A model generated the notes under the pieces. That model ran no database searches. It was not told the origin of the DNA and worked only from the letters and a program-made list of their open reading frames with translations. Below are positions 50,023 through 60,517 of a stretch of DNA of 64,000 nt, one piece after another (position 1 is the stretch's first letter; each line of letters begins with the position of its first letter). The position numbers and the translations under genes are program-made. Source of the DNA: Temnopleurus reevesii (taxonomy: Eukaryota; Echinodermata; Echinoidea; Temnopleuroida; Temnopleuridae); NCBI GenBank assembly GCA_036244855.1, contig BQKZ01000436.1:100575-164574 (forward strand), in the 5' to 3' direction.

Positions 50023-51328
50023 CCCCATATTTAGGACCCCATGCAGAGAATTGATCAATTCATTTTGCTATTGGAAGTCAATGGGGGGTCCCCTGATAGC
50101 TACCCCGGTCTCGTAAAACCAAGCGTTTATAAACAATTTTTATCTCAAATTCAAACTGAAAATTTATGTTTTATGGTGTACTGATATTTGTTTTCATAAT
50201 ACATGATATCATTATGTGGAGGATTTACAATGAAAGACAGTATATAAGCTAATAATTACCATTCGCCTGTAAAAAATGTGGTTTAAGTTCACAGTGACTT
50301 CATGATATGAAAAGTAATGATTTAAACGTTTTATATAGTCTTCCACACAACTTGCTTTGACTAGTATATTTGAAACTTCAACAGCAAAGGATGTTCAAAA
50401 ATTTGTTATCTGAAGGATACCACAATCTTTTTAGTTTATACCCAGGGGTTGATAGATAGTATGTTGAGAGCATATGTTACATGAAGCAACCATGATGTAT
50501 TTTTCTTGAAATATACCATATATTTTTTTTTTATTGTAAAGTGAATCGGTGCTGCACAAATGTTTTAAAATATATTCCATCATTTTTGTTCACATTCTAT
50601 TTGGTTCATGTTTATCTCAGTATTTCATTTTCAGATTTCTATGAGTCTTGTGTAATTGTTTTATAAGCATTGCTCCTTTTCTGATATATCACAAATGCTT
50701 TTCTTCTGCAACTTTTTCACTTTGTAAATTGCATGAATGCTCTAATTGCTGAAATTTTGAATGTAAAATTGATAATAATAATATATACGTTTGTGCATTT
50801 TATATAGTTTTGATAGATTTGCTGTCAATGGATTGATGGTTGTTTGAATTGTGGAATGCAATAGTTAACGTGGTTTGAAATTTGAATGGAAATAATTCAT
50901 TGATTTCCTGTGACATCACCATATTCCCCGATTAACTAACTTTTATCATTGATACCACTCATGGTTGTCCCCATAGAAAGAATCATCTTTACACTATAGT
51001 TTGGATTTTGAATTTAAATAGATGGAGCTGGTATCTTTAATGGTTGTGTATTTGTCTGACAAAAACAACAAAGGTGAAGTTAGCTTGCTCCCAAATCGAA
51101 AAATGCATTCCCACATTGTGTGTATAAAGATGGTTCTTTCCTTGCATTTCCCCTTTTTAAAGAATTTTCTATTGATGTGTTCCTGTAATTGCACACAAGA
51201 GTTGTATATTCCAGTTTGGTTGTGCCTTAGCTTGTGTTGCTATGTCAGGCAAGCTTTAAAATGTGAATGAATGATATGTTGTAGCCTAATTCAAAATGGC
51301 TGGCCGAATTATGCAATATAAACCCAAG

Positions 51329-51560
51329 CATACACCCCTACCTCACTTTTGCACCCCTTTGTTACCCCTATCCCTCCCACAATTCCTCTAACCAATCCAT
51401 TTATGCATTGAAATCCAGCTGATACAATGTCAGCTTGATATGAAATATCTCTTGATTTTACCCCTACCATGCCTGATCATGCACCCCTACCACATTTCTG
51501 CACCCTTCATTACCCCTCCAACCCCTAACAACTCCCTAAAATCCCTACCCTTAATGCATT
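51329..51560. repeat. CACCCCTACC direct repeats upstream of the 90-bp exon
   Basis: Two units of roughly 90 bases (51329-51412 and 51473-51560) share GCACCCCTACCxCA, TTxTGCACCC, TTACCCCTxxxxCC and a TATGCATT-like end. They end less than 100 bases before the acceptor of the exon at 51650. Confidence 0.65.
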
Positions 51561-51649
51561 TCAACACACTTTTATGATAGTAACGCTTCTGATATGCTTT
51601 TTTTTTGGTCAACATGAATGTGATTTTGTCTCCCACCCCCTTTCCACAG

Positions 51650-51739
51650 GGCCAGCCCCCTGCAGGGCAAACCAGTCAAGCCGCTACAGACATCAACGCT
51701 ATGTACAGTCCTTTTTACTTGCCCGTTGCTGTTTCCATG
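51650..51739 (+). CDS. Muscleblind-like exon: short linker exon (30 codons)
   Basis: The acceptor is CCACCCCCTTTCCACAG and the donor ATG/GTGCGT; it is in phase 0 at both ends. The peptide begins GQPPAGQTSQAATDINAMYS and ends PFYLPVAVSM. This Pro/Tyr-rich stretch resembles the FNPYLGPVSP-type part of the vertebrate MBNL linker only in flavour. A second AG six bases downstream (GGCCAG/CCC) would remove Gly-Gln in frame, a possible NAGNNNNAG-type tandem acceptor. At 90 bases with both ends in phase 0 it is the best candidate here for a cassette exon. If the following intron were retained, the frame would add 18 residues ending at 51793. Confidence 0.82.
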
Positions 51740-53497
51740 GTGCGTACCATCAACAAAAACAAACAAAAATTTATCAAAATTGTAAATAATTGATAAAAAT
51801 TAATAGAGAATTTGTGCAAAAAAATCAAGATGACATTTTTAAAATCATTGATTAATGTCAAACGTTACTAATTTAAAAGCAAAAAAGAAATAATGGCTTT
51901 AATAGTAGGGATTGATTTTTGTCTTTTCTTATAATGCAGGAAATTCATGTTGACTAAAAAAAAGTCAACATATATTAAATAGAAATAAAAAATTGTTTAA
52001 ATCAGTTCAAAATTTCATCATCTATTTTTAAGAGTCTAATTTATGACTGCATTTATTCCTTTTTTCATTTCATTTGATGCCAAAGAAAATGCTCTGTTTT
52101 CTATAAAGATTTTTAATTTGAAGATCATGAGTGAAATTTGTTATGTTTCTTTAATAAATCAATTTAAATACTCTATTATGCATTCTATGGGCAATCTAAA
52201 TTTGAAGTGAAATTCTATTTTGTGAATTATTTTTAAAAATGGTGAAAGTTTGAAGAAATCTGACGAGAAATGTAAAAATAGGACTCTAAAAATTGCCTAT
52301 TTTTTCAAAGCATGTTTTTTTTTTCAAAGATAATATCCTAATTATATATAATCTTTAAAATGATGAGAAAGTAATTTTAGAAAATAGTATTTTGATATTC
52401 AAATGAATAGCTCGAGATGTCTTTGTCTGTTTCACCTGTTCAAATAGAAATTCTGAAATGTATCACCGTTTTTAAGAAACAATTATCGCTTGTCAGATTT
52501 TGTGTTTCAATTTCACCATTCTGCTCTTCTGAATGCAACTTTTCTTTCGAGGGCAACTGGTTTTTTTTCTGTAACTCTTTAGAATCATGTACATTTGCAT
52601 AAATATAAGATAAAGACGCATCAGTAGAAAGAAGGTTATTGATTACATCAAATAGCCTTCATTTTTTGAGCAAAGAAAATGATTGCTGAATTAAAAAAAT
52701 GGTGCTGGGCATATGTTTTTCTACCTTCACATTTAATACAAATATACTTTATGCTTCAAAAGCGCTATTATTTTCATCAGTTTTGGCAACCATTTCACTG
52801 AAATGAATTCATAGTTTAAAAAAAGAATATGTAGTCCCGCTGCATTGATATCTGCGTTGGAACATTTGAGTGTAGTTAATAGAGTTGCATTGTGGGTATA
52901 ACGAACGCATCAGGTATGCATGAATGTGTTATTCCTGCCTTTTGTTGCATGTACTTTATAGTTATGTCGTGGAAATAGTGAGCAAAGGTTATATAGTTAA
53001 AGTTGATTTTTTTTTTTATCATTATGATTACTTCTAACATTTTATTACACCACAGCTTGGCGGTTTATCTTTGCACTTTTAATGTTTACTCACAGTAAAC
53101 TCACAATTAGGAATAATGTAGATATGATAATGTTCATTTTTCAAGGCATCTCCCATTTTTATTGATATTCTCAATGAGATAAAAGTTTTGTGTATTTGTT
53201 TATTTATTTATATATTTATTCATTTATTTATGTTTTTGTCTGGCTCTCACTCTTGTGTCATCCCTACCCTTTTTTTAATTGTGTAATGTCTTTAAATTGA
53301 ATTGATTATTTATATCAATTTTCTTCATTGATTATTTATATGATTACTTGCCTGGAATTAATCATTATTTTCAATCATATGTTGTACTAGTTTGTCTCAA
53401 CTCTTCTCATTTGTCATTTGGGATTATTGTTTCATTTGGAACCTAATTTTAAGTATTGTAAGGCGTAATTTCCTTTCCAATCTTGTAAAGATATATT

Positions 53498-53545
53498 TTT
53501 TTCAATTCAATTCAATTCAAAATAACATTTATTTTTTCCTTCAAC
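53498..53545 (-). mobile_element. (TTCAA)n-type retroposon tail fragment
   Basis: TTTTTTTCAATTCAATTCAA followed by AATAACATTTATTTTTTCC resembles the reverse of a pentanucleotide-tailed non-LTR element. The body could not be identified. Low confidence. Confidence 0.3.
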
Positions 53546-53632
53546 AAACACATTTCTGTATACATCACTACAATATTCAAAATAGAAAATCAAATGTCAA
53601 TAATATACAGAGGATTTGGTTTATCCTTGTGC

Positions 53633-53995
53633 TTAAAGACATTGTTCAACATGGTTTAATTAAAAAAAACTCTCAATTGCCAGAGTATAAATGCTACCTA
53701 AATGGTAGATGGCGTTTATAAACTAAGCTGTAAAAATAAAAGGTTTCAAAATCAATGTTTGGTGCTTGAAAAAAAGCAAAATTGAAAATATCACACTGTG
53801 CATCAAAAATTGACAGTGTGTTTTTTTTAACACTTTATCCAATTTTCATAGATATCTTGATATTACCTGCAAAATTTTCTTCTTTTTTGCGCTCTATGTT
53901 GTTTTTTCGTCCATCCGAATGGAAATATGTTGATCACACATCTTGATTTGAGAATTTTTTAAATATCAAAATGTTAATGTGTGACAATCTCTTTA
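53633..53995 (+). mobile_element. MITE, family TTAAAGACATTGT (copy 2)
   Basis: Begins TTAAAGACATTGTTCAACAT and ends TGTGTGACAATCTCTTTAA (inverted). The interior (CTCAATTGCCAG, AATGTTTGGTGCTTGAAA, ATAGATATCTTGAT, TTTGAGAATTTTTTAAAT) matches 5071-5438 in order and orientation. About 363 bases. Confidence 0.75.
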
Positions 53996-55089
53996 ATAGC
54001 AGAACTCATTTTTTTCTTCTCATGTCCTCTTTTGCTGAATCTGTCAAAATGAGGCTAGACGATTTCCTTACTTCTTGAAGAGAAACAGGATATGAAATTT
54101 AAGGGGATGTTGTAAATTACAGGCATTGAGGATGTAACATCTTTTTGTTCTAAACAGAAAACAAATAATAGAAGAGATTGTATGTTTGTCATTTAATTTT
54201 ACCATTTTTTATTAATGCCATGATAAAAATTTGGATTCTGTTTTATTTTACAAACATAGTAGACACACAAACATTTGTAATGTTTCTTGATAATGACAGA
54301 CTAATAGATATAGTTTGAGCTCAATAATTTAAATTTTTAATATTCTTCAATATTTGTAGTTTAACAAGTTCACTCATATTTAGCATATTCCATTGTTTCT
54401 CTTCTCTTTTTTTTTTTGGGGGGGGGGGGCAGATAAAAGGAGTTTTATTCCATTCGTCATTTGAATTGTCATAAGATGCATTATTTCTCAATAAGAGATG
54501 TCCATTTTAGAAAGATTTCTGATATTTTAATTTTGTATGATATTATATTGTAATCTTTAAATACTGGAAATAAAATATTGAATCTGGGCACGAAACCAAC
54601 AATGCAGATGATTTGAGTCATAGTAGGGACTGAGTGAAGTTCGAAAGGTAATTCGTGTAGGCCTATATTCAATCGCAACATGACTGTCTATAAATTCATA
54701 TCTACCGAATTATGATTTGATCCCCCCAATCGGTGTAAAATATTGACAAACATTCTTGAGGTTGAACATAAGCAGGATTGAGCTATGCAGACAATGTATC
54801 GCAAGGAAGAAGTCCCACGGGGATATACGACTAAGGGGTAGGATTCCGCAGATTCCTTGAAGCGTCCGTTCCATGTGCCTTTCAACCCCATGCACCTGCA
54901 CCCCCAAGGAATACGAGCCCCCCCCCCCCTCACCTCCTCCAATATCTTTAGAGAAAAATGGTTTTATGACTTTGCATCATGCCGAATATTAGCTCCATAA
55001 ATGGGTCGTCATTTGTTGTGAGTCAATGTGCTGATTACTGGTGATGGATAAAAGGATTATAAATTTTTTTCTGTCTTTGAACAGCTGGT

Positions 55090-55570
55090 AGCTGGATGCT
55101 CCCTTGCATCTACCAGAAACCCCCCCCCCCCCACCCCACCCTTATTGTGAGGTCCAAATACTGATATAATGTATACTTTTTATATACTTTTTATTGCACA
55201 TAGGCCTATATGAATGCTCTGTCAAAAGGGGATACTGTCTTCTTCCCCTCCTCCCCCCATGCAAGAAATATTCTAAGATGCAAATATTGATATATTGTAT
55301 CTTCATATAGTCTCTTTATGATACATACCTGAATGCTTCTACAAGAGGGGATACTATCTCCCCCCTCATGCTGCATATATTCTGAGACGCAAATACTGAT
55401 GTATCATCTTTATATAGTGTTTTCGGAATGCTTCTACAGAAGGGTGTACTGCCTCCTCCCTCTCCCCTTCCTTACCCAACAAATATTCTGAAACGCAAAT
55501 ACTGATATATCCTCGTTGTGGAGCATTCTTTATGATGCACATCTGAATGCTTCTACAAAAGTAGTAGTAG
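55090..55570. repeat. Tandem array of 105-125-bp units with C-rich blocks
   Basis: The motif CAAATACTGATAT recurs at about 55156, 55281, 55391 and 55497. Each is followed by a TATAGTxTxTTTATGATxCA block, GAATGCTTCTACA, GGGGATACT and a C-rich run. A diverged unit is recognisable again at 55810-55950 (GACTGCTTCTA ... GATATATCATCTTCAT). Confidence 0.8.
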
Positions 55571-57479
55571 TATGCGTAAGGATTTATTTTCATATGAATT
55601 CAAGGCTTCCATTACAAGTAAATGGCGGAGACTATGGTAATTGTTGTCATGTGTGCTCTCACTTGGTTCAGCTTGGGCATTTTTCACATTTTAATCTTTT
55701 CCTCATGCATATTCACATTATAATCTTTATCTCAGGCATATTCCGGAACATTTGGCATTTCTCTATCAATAATCTCATACTCATCATCAAAATCTCTTGA
55801 TGATGAGCATATGTGACTGCTTCTAAAAAAAAGGGGGGATAGCCCCCCCCCCCAGCCTCATATTTGACATATTCTCATAGACTCCATCCCTGATATATCA
55901 TCTTCATCTATTCTCTGGATAATGCGGGGAGAATGCCTGTCAGAGGACAGGGCTGTAAATTGCTCCTGACGTTAATTGCGAAGAGGCTGGTGATCCTGAG
56001 AGAGAGTCTAGCCAGAGATTTTTATGGGGGTATTTGAGAAAATGATGCGTGCATCGTTTCACGCCTGCATCATCCCATTGTGTACATGTCCAATTGGGTG
56101 AGAAATCTGCGTTGGCAGGAACAATGTCTGCGGTGGAGGAACACCAAAGTCCGATGAACATCATCTTCATTAAACTTTTATTCAGAGCAAGATTTATTTC
56201 AATTTTGCGTCACTCAGAGTCTCTGTGGTTAGTTAATAATTGTCAAGATAGCTAATTGCTGTGATAGCCACGAATATCAAATGATGGATGAAATTATCTC
56301 ATCAAAAGGCAGAGCGAATGCTTTGGTTGTGAGATTGTTGCACACCAGCATTAAAAGAATTTAGTTTTGTTGGAATTTTGTGCATTTTTAAGAAAGAGAT
56401 AAGTTGGTCTATGGCGTTTTTCATTCAAATTTGAATATTTTCCCCGGGATATAATGACTGAAAGAGAAGTCGACCTTTAATGTCACCACCAGAAAGACAT
56501 GTTGGGGGCTCAAGTCAAATCCACATCGCATCCTAATCAGTTTGATTAGCACTTCCGATTGAAATCATTCAATTAGAATAATTTGATTGATATTAACGCA
56601 GTACCTGCTATTATTATACAAATCAAACCCACCAGGGTAATCTCTTCTCTCTGGTCCAGTGGATGTCCAGTCATCAGGAGTCCAATTTCAGCCTATTCCT
56701 GTGATTTTTTTTCATAGCATCTTGGAGTTGCACTGTCAATCAGTGTTTATCCATGTTGGGATAAGGCAAGAATAATTTTAAAATGTCTAGCGTTGCACCA
56801 GTAACTCATTGTGCCTTTTCCTATGGAAGCTTTGGTATCGAAAAAAGGACCACAAAATTAATTTGTTGAACCATTTTTGCCTCCTCTCTTATTTGATTGA
56901 CTGAGTTTTGAACCCACAATCTCTCACGTTGAGTGAGACCCATTATATTCTCTTCCAGTAACCATTTCTTCATCGGTACAGTGTGTCTTATACACCGCAG
57001 CATTCACGGTTGGAGATGTTTTGGGTGTTGCATACTGTCGCAGCTTCGAAATAGATCTATCACTTGGGTCTGTGTCAACATTGCTCAGACAGAGGGGGTG
57101 TCCTGTTCGTCCAAATGGGACATGGTTTGGAAATTAATCAGCAGTGTCGTCTACATCAAATTGGATGTCTTTAAAAACTCAGTCGGCTGTGGTCGGTGAA
57201 AGTGTGTATTGAGTTGGGTTAGGATTGACTGCCGAGTTTGATCTGATGCATTTGCAAAGTTAGATATTGTCTTATTACATGATCCAATAATTATGATTTT
57301 GTCCCTGGACTTTGAATGACCTTGGATGTTGAATTCCTTCAGCAAATAATTTGGTCCATTTGGGAACTATTGTGACAGACTATGGTCCCTTACATTAACC
57401 CAAGAAGATATCTGTGTAATCATTATCATTATCCTCAATATCATCTTTATTATCCATATTGGAATACCCATACCATGAT

Positions 57480-57972
57480 ACCACATCATCATTTGTCATT
57501 TTGATCAAATCACCACCATCACCAGCTTTGTCATCATCATCATCACCATCAATGCCATCATTATCCCCACCATCCCCACCATCCCCATTATCACCATCAC
57601 CATCATCTTCATCATCATCATCATCACCATCATCACAATCATCATCCTCATCACCATCACAATTATCATCCTTATTATCATCATCTTCATTGTCATCATC
57701 ATCATCACCACCACCATCACCATCATTATCCCCACCATCCCCACCATCCCCATTATCACCATCACCATCATCTTCATCATCATCATCATCACCACCATCA
57801 TCATAACCACCATCATCATTATTATCCTCATCCTCATCCTTATCATCCCCAACATCATTCTCATTAGCATCATCATCACTATTATCATTGTCAACATCAC
57901 CATAACCACCATCATCATCATCATTATCATCACCACCATCACCATAACCACCATCATCATCATCATCTTCAC
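57480..57972. repeat. (ATC/CAT)n trinucleotide minisatellite with higher-order repeat
   Basis: About 490 bases consist mostly of CAT, CAC and ATC triplets. A block of about 70 bases (CATTATCCCCACCATCCCC, then CATTATCACCATCACCATC) occurs at 57558 and again at 57723, a 165-base higher-order unit. It opens Ser/Pro and Met/Val repeat frames, which are not genes. Confidence 0.93.
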
Positions 57973-59973
57973 CTGAAAGTATATGAAATCAGATATTATT
58001 AGTGGCAAGAGTTTTCATCTCAGCGCAGTCAAATCCTATGAAACAGGTTCTGTCAATGGAGACTATCTACCAATCTGTGTTTCTGAATGGAGCAATAACT
58101 GTTAGATGATGCAAGACAATGGAATAGGAACCGCATCCCTCATTGATGATGCGTTACCTACGGTAACGCAATCAGGAGATGATGATGAGGATCGCGTCTG
58201 CGTATCCATTCTGCCGTGTGAGACAGTTGTCTGCAACAGACACTTTGTACTTTTGTCTAAAGCACACCCGAGATACCCCTGTTCCAAGTGATTTTCGGCA
58301 ATGCATGGTGTTTTGGATGCAAGTTTATCTTGGTAAAGTATATCTTTCCCATGGATTCCGCCCTGATTAATTCAGGCTTGGTATTCAACAGATTTTAGCA
58401 GCATTGAAGAAGTGATTGAATCTGTTGATTTTCAGTTGACAGATTTGAACACGTAGCTCTGTGTCATTATGCAATCCAATCCATGACTCTGCATACTTAA
58501 TGATATTCAATTCAGCTATGAACGATTATCAATCAACAGTGGATTTTTCCCCTATAGAAAGCATGGATGTGTTGATTTTACCTTTGAGCATTTTAATGTC
58601 TAAGAATAATTTGCTTATAGTATACTTGTGTAATAAATAAACAGGCTGGCAATTTGCAAGTAAGCCTCCTGATAGCTTTTTTGTGAATAATTACAAATCT
58701 TCTTTTTGGCTGATGATGTATTTCCAGAAAAATATTTGTATTTTAAGAACTCATCGAATGATATTGAACGTATCCCCACCCATCATGAGTCCTGGCCTTT
58801 CAATTTTAGATATGAGTGAATTCAGAATTTCATTTGTTATGTCTTCTGTAACATTACAAAAATAGAATATACATTTACGCCGAATGTATACTGACAACCA
58901 TGTGTACTGTGAAACCTTAGTCACACATGTTCGTTCATGCGACCAGTAGAAATGAAATTTTTTATACACTCCCTATGCTTAGAAATATACAGGTAAGATG
59001 CTTGACTAATGTTGAATTTGTTCTGGTTACACTTGAGTTACACAGACATTAGCACAAACTAGGCATCTTAAGTGTATTTTAGATTTCAAATATATTTGGC
59101 GAAAGTAGACTGCAAGCACAAATGTGTGCCCCGGGCCTATAGAGAAATATAGAGATGTTGCCTGGCATTAGAGCCGAGATAAATTGACGGGAGGTGGCAA
59201 TGCTATTCCAGAGTGAGAAAACAGACCTCCTCTCTTCCAATGAGCAATTGAAATGAATCGAGCAGACCCCTCCAAATCAAAGCACGGCAGAGCAAATTGG
59301 CTATGATTGTTTCGTCTGCTATTCTCCCGAGGATCGGCTGCATATTGCTTCTTCATTTGTTCTTGCCTATTCATGCTCTTTGTGCACACTTGTCCGGTTT
59401 GCGCTTTCCCAGACATGAGCTGAATTGCGCAATTTTGCCGATGTCTGTGTGATGTGGAATGAGAGGGATGCACAGTGCACGGTCGATGATAAGCTGGACG
59501 TGATCAGACTAAAGAGGGGGCTATTGCATATAAGGTAGTTCTGAGGCTGATGGTGTTGGAGTATTGGTGAATATGGGCAACTTGCAGGAGATTCTTGTTC
59601 TGAAATAATTTGAAATCAGTTAGTGGCCTCTGAAATTTTGTCATCACTGTTTTAGTTTTAACAATCTGATGAAGTTAATGTATCTGTAATTGATTTTTTT
59701 TTATTGGGAGTTTAACTGTAATTCTTTGCTACACTTCTATTAGGCAATTTGAAAATGAATGTGATGTTTATAAAAAAAACAACTATAACTTGTAATATGT
59801 CATATTGATACCTAATTCTCGTTCATCAGTTTGTTTTTATAGTTTTGGTATAATCATTTCAACTTTTCCTCAACATTTTTTATTTTCTTTTTATCTCTTC
59901 ATTTTTTCTCCTTTATCTTTGTCTGTTACCTCCCCCACCCCCTCCCGTACATTCCTTCTTCGATATATGAACT

Positions 59974-60291
59974 GTTTATGATTTGCAATTCCTTCTTTGT
60001 CCCCTCACACCCATACCTATCTATTTCCCTCACTCTCCTCACTTATCTATCCCCTCTCCATCCTCCCTCATCTATCACCCTTCTCTGCACCCATCTACCA
60101 TCCCAACACCCATGTTTTACCCCCTATCATCCGTTTATGATTTGCAATACCTTCTTATCCTCCTCACGTCCATACTTATCTATTTTCATACCTCCTCTCT
60201 TGTCCGCCCCCCATCCTCCCCCATCTATCGCCCCTCTCCGCACCCACCCTCTATTCCAACACCCATATTTTACCCCTCTATCTTCCACCCC
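59974..60291 (+). repeat. 159-bp tandem duplication of the pyrimidine tract before the 60296 exon
   Basis: The unit GTTTATGATTTGCAAT...CTTCTT through CCCAACACCCAT-TTTTACCCC occurs at 59974-60132 and 60133-60291. Both copies are strongly C/T-rich and include ATCTATTT, CCATCCTCCC-CATCTATC and CTCxGCACCCA. The second copy runs directly into the working acceptor CCATAG/GCTCC. At the same place the first copy reads CCTATCATCCG and lacks a usable AG. The intron therefore carries two tandem polypyrimidine tracts and one acceptor. Confidence 0.9.
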
Positions 60292-60295
60292 ATAG

Positions 60296-60517
60296 GCTCC
60301 AACAATGTCTGTTGGCACCCATTCCAACTCGAACCCCTACGGGTCGTACTTCATGCCCTTCACAAGCCCCAATATAGGACAACTAACCCCTAGCCAGGCA
60401 TCGTCAATGGGGCTAGTACCAGAGATTCCGGGGCTACCAGCCCAGATGATACAAACCGGGCACGGCGGGCAGGGCCTGCCGATCATACCGTCGGTGAAGA
60501 AGAACGACAAACTGGAG
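60296..60517 (+). CDS. Muscleblind-like exon: linker end, directly before zinc finger 3 (74 codons)
   Basis: The acceptor is TTCCACCCCATAG and the donor GAG/GTATTT; phase 0 at both ends. The peptide begins APTMSVGTHSNSNPYGSYFM. It contains MGLVPEIPGLPAQMIQTG and GLPIIPS and ends VKKNDKLE. The LVPEIPG...MIQTGHGGQGLPI segment lines up with LVPAEIL...MLVTGNPGVPV of human MBNL1, and DKLE with DRLE, which in vertebrates directly precedes VCREYQRGNC of zinc finger 3. This is the second strongest evidence that the gene is muscleblind. It implies that a second finger pair follows. The donor GTATTT is weaker than the others, so skipping or read-through is conceivable. Confidence 0.92.

Larger units (their letters stand above)
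44341..51649 (+). other. Muscleblind intron (7.3 kb)
   Basis: Runs from GTAAGA to TTTCCACAG. It contains the tandem array 46655-47180, the 88-bp tandem duplication at 49860-50022 and the C-rich direct repeats 51329-51560. Near 48090-48180 there is a TTTGATTTGATACATTTATT-like stretch with CGGTTAAAAACCCAGTTCAG, which looks like a dispersed repeat 3' end on the - strand. The patch 48940-49060 is somewhat GC-richer and could be regulatory, but no motif decides it. No further exon is seen. Confidence 0.75.
51740..60295 (+). other. Muscleblind intron (8.6 kb)
   Basis: Runs from GTGCGT to CACCCCATAG. It holds a MITE (53633-53995), a TTCAA-repeat retroposon-like tail (53498-53545), a poly-T/poly-G junction (about 54408-54430), a tandem array (55090-55570), an ATC/CAT minisatellite (57480-57972) and the duplicated pyrimidine tract (59974-60291). 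No exon is seen. Stretches 51800-53490, 54000-55080, 55930-57470 and 57980-59960 hold nothing I can name. Confidence 0.75.

Noticed and set aside
57459..58008. Ser/Pro-rich and Met/Val-rich frames near 57.5-58.0 kb
   Set aside because: Translation of the ATC/CAT triplet repeat.
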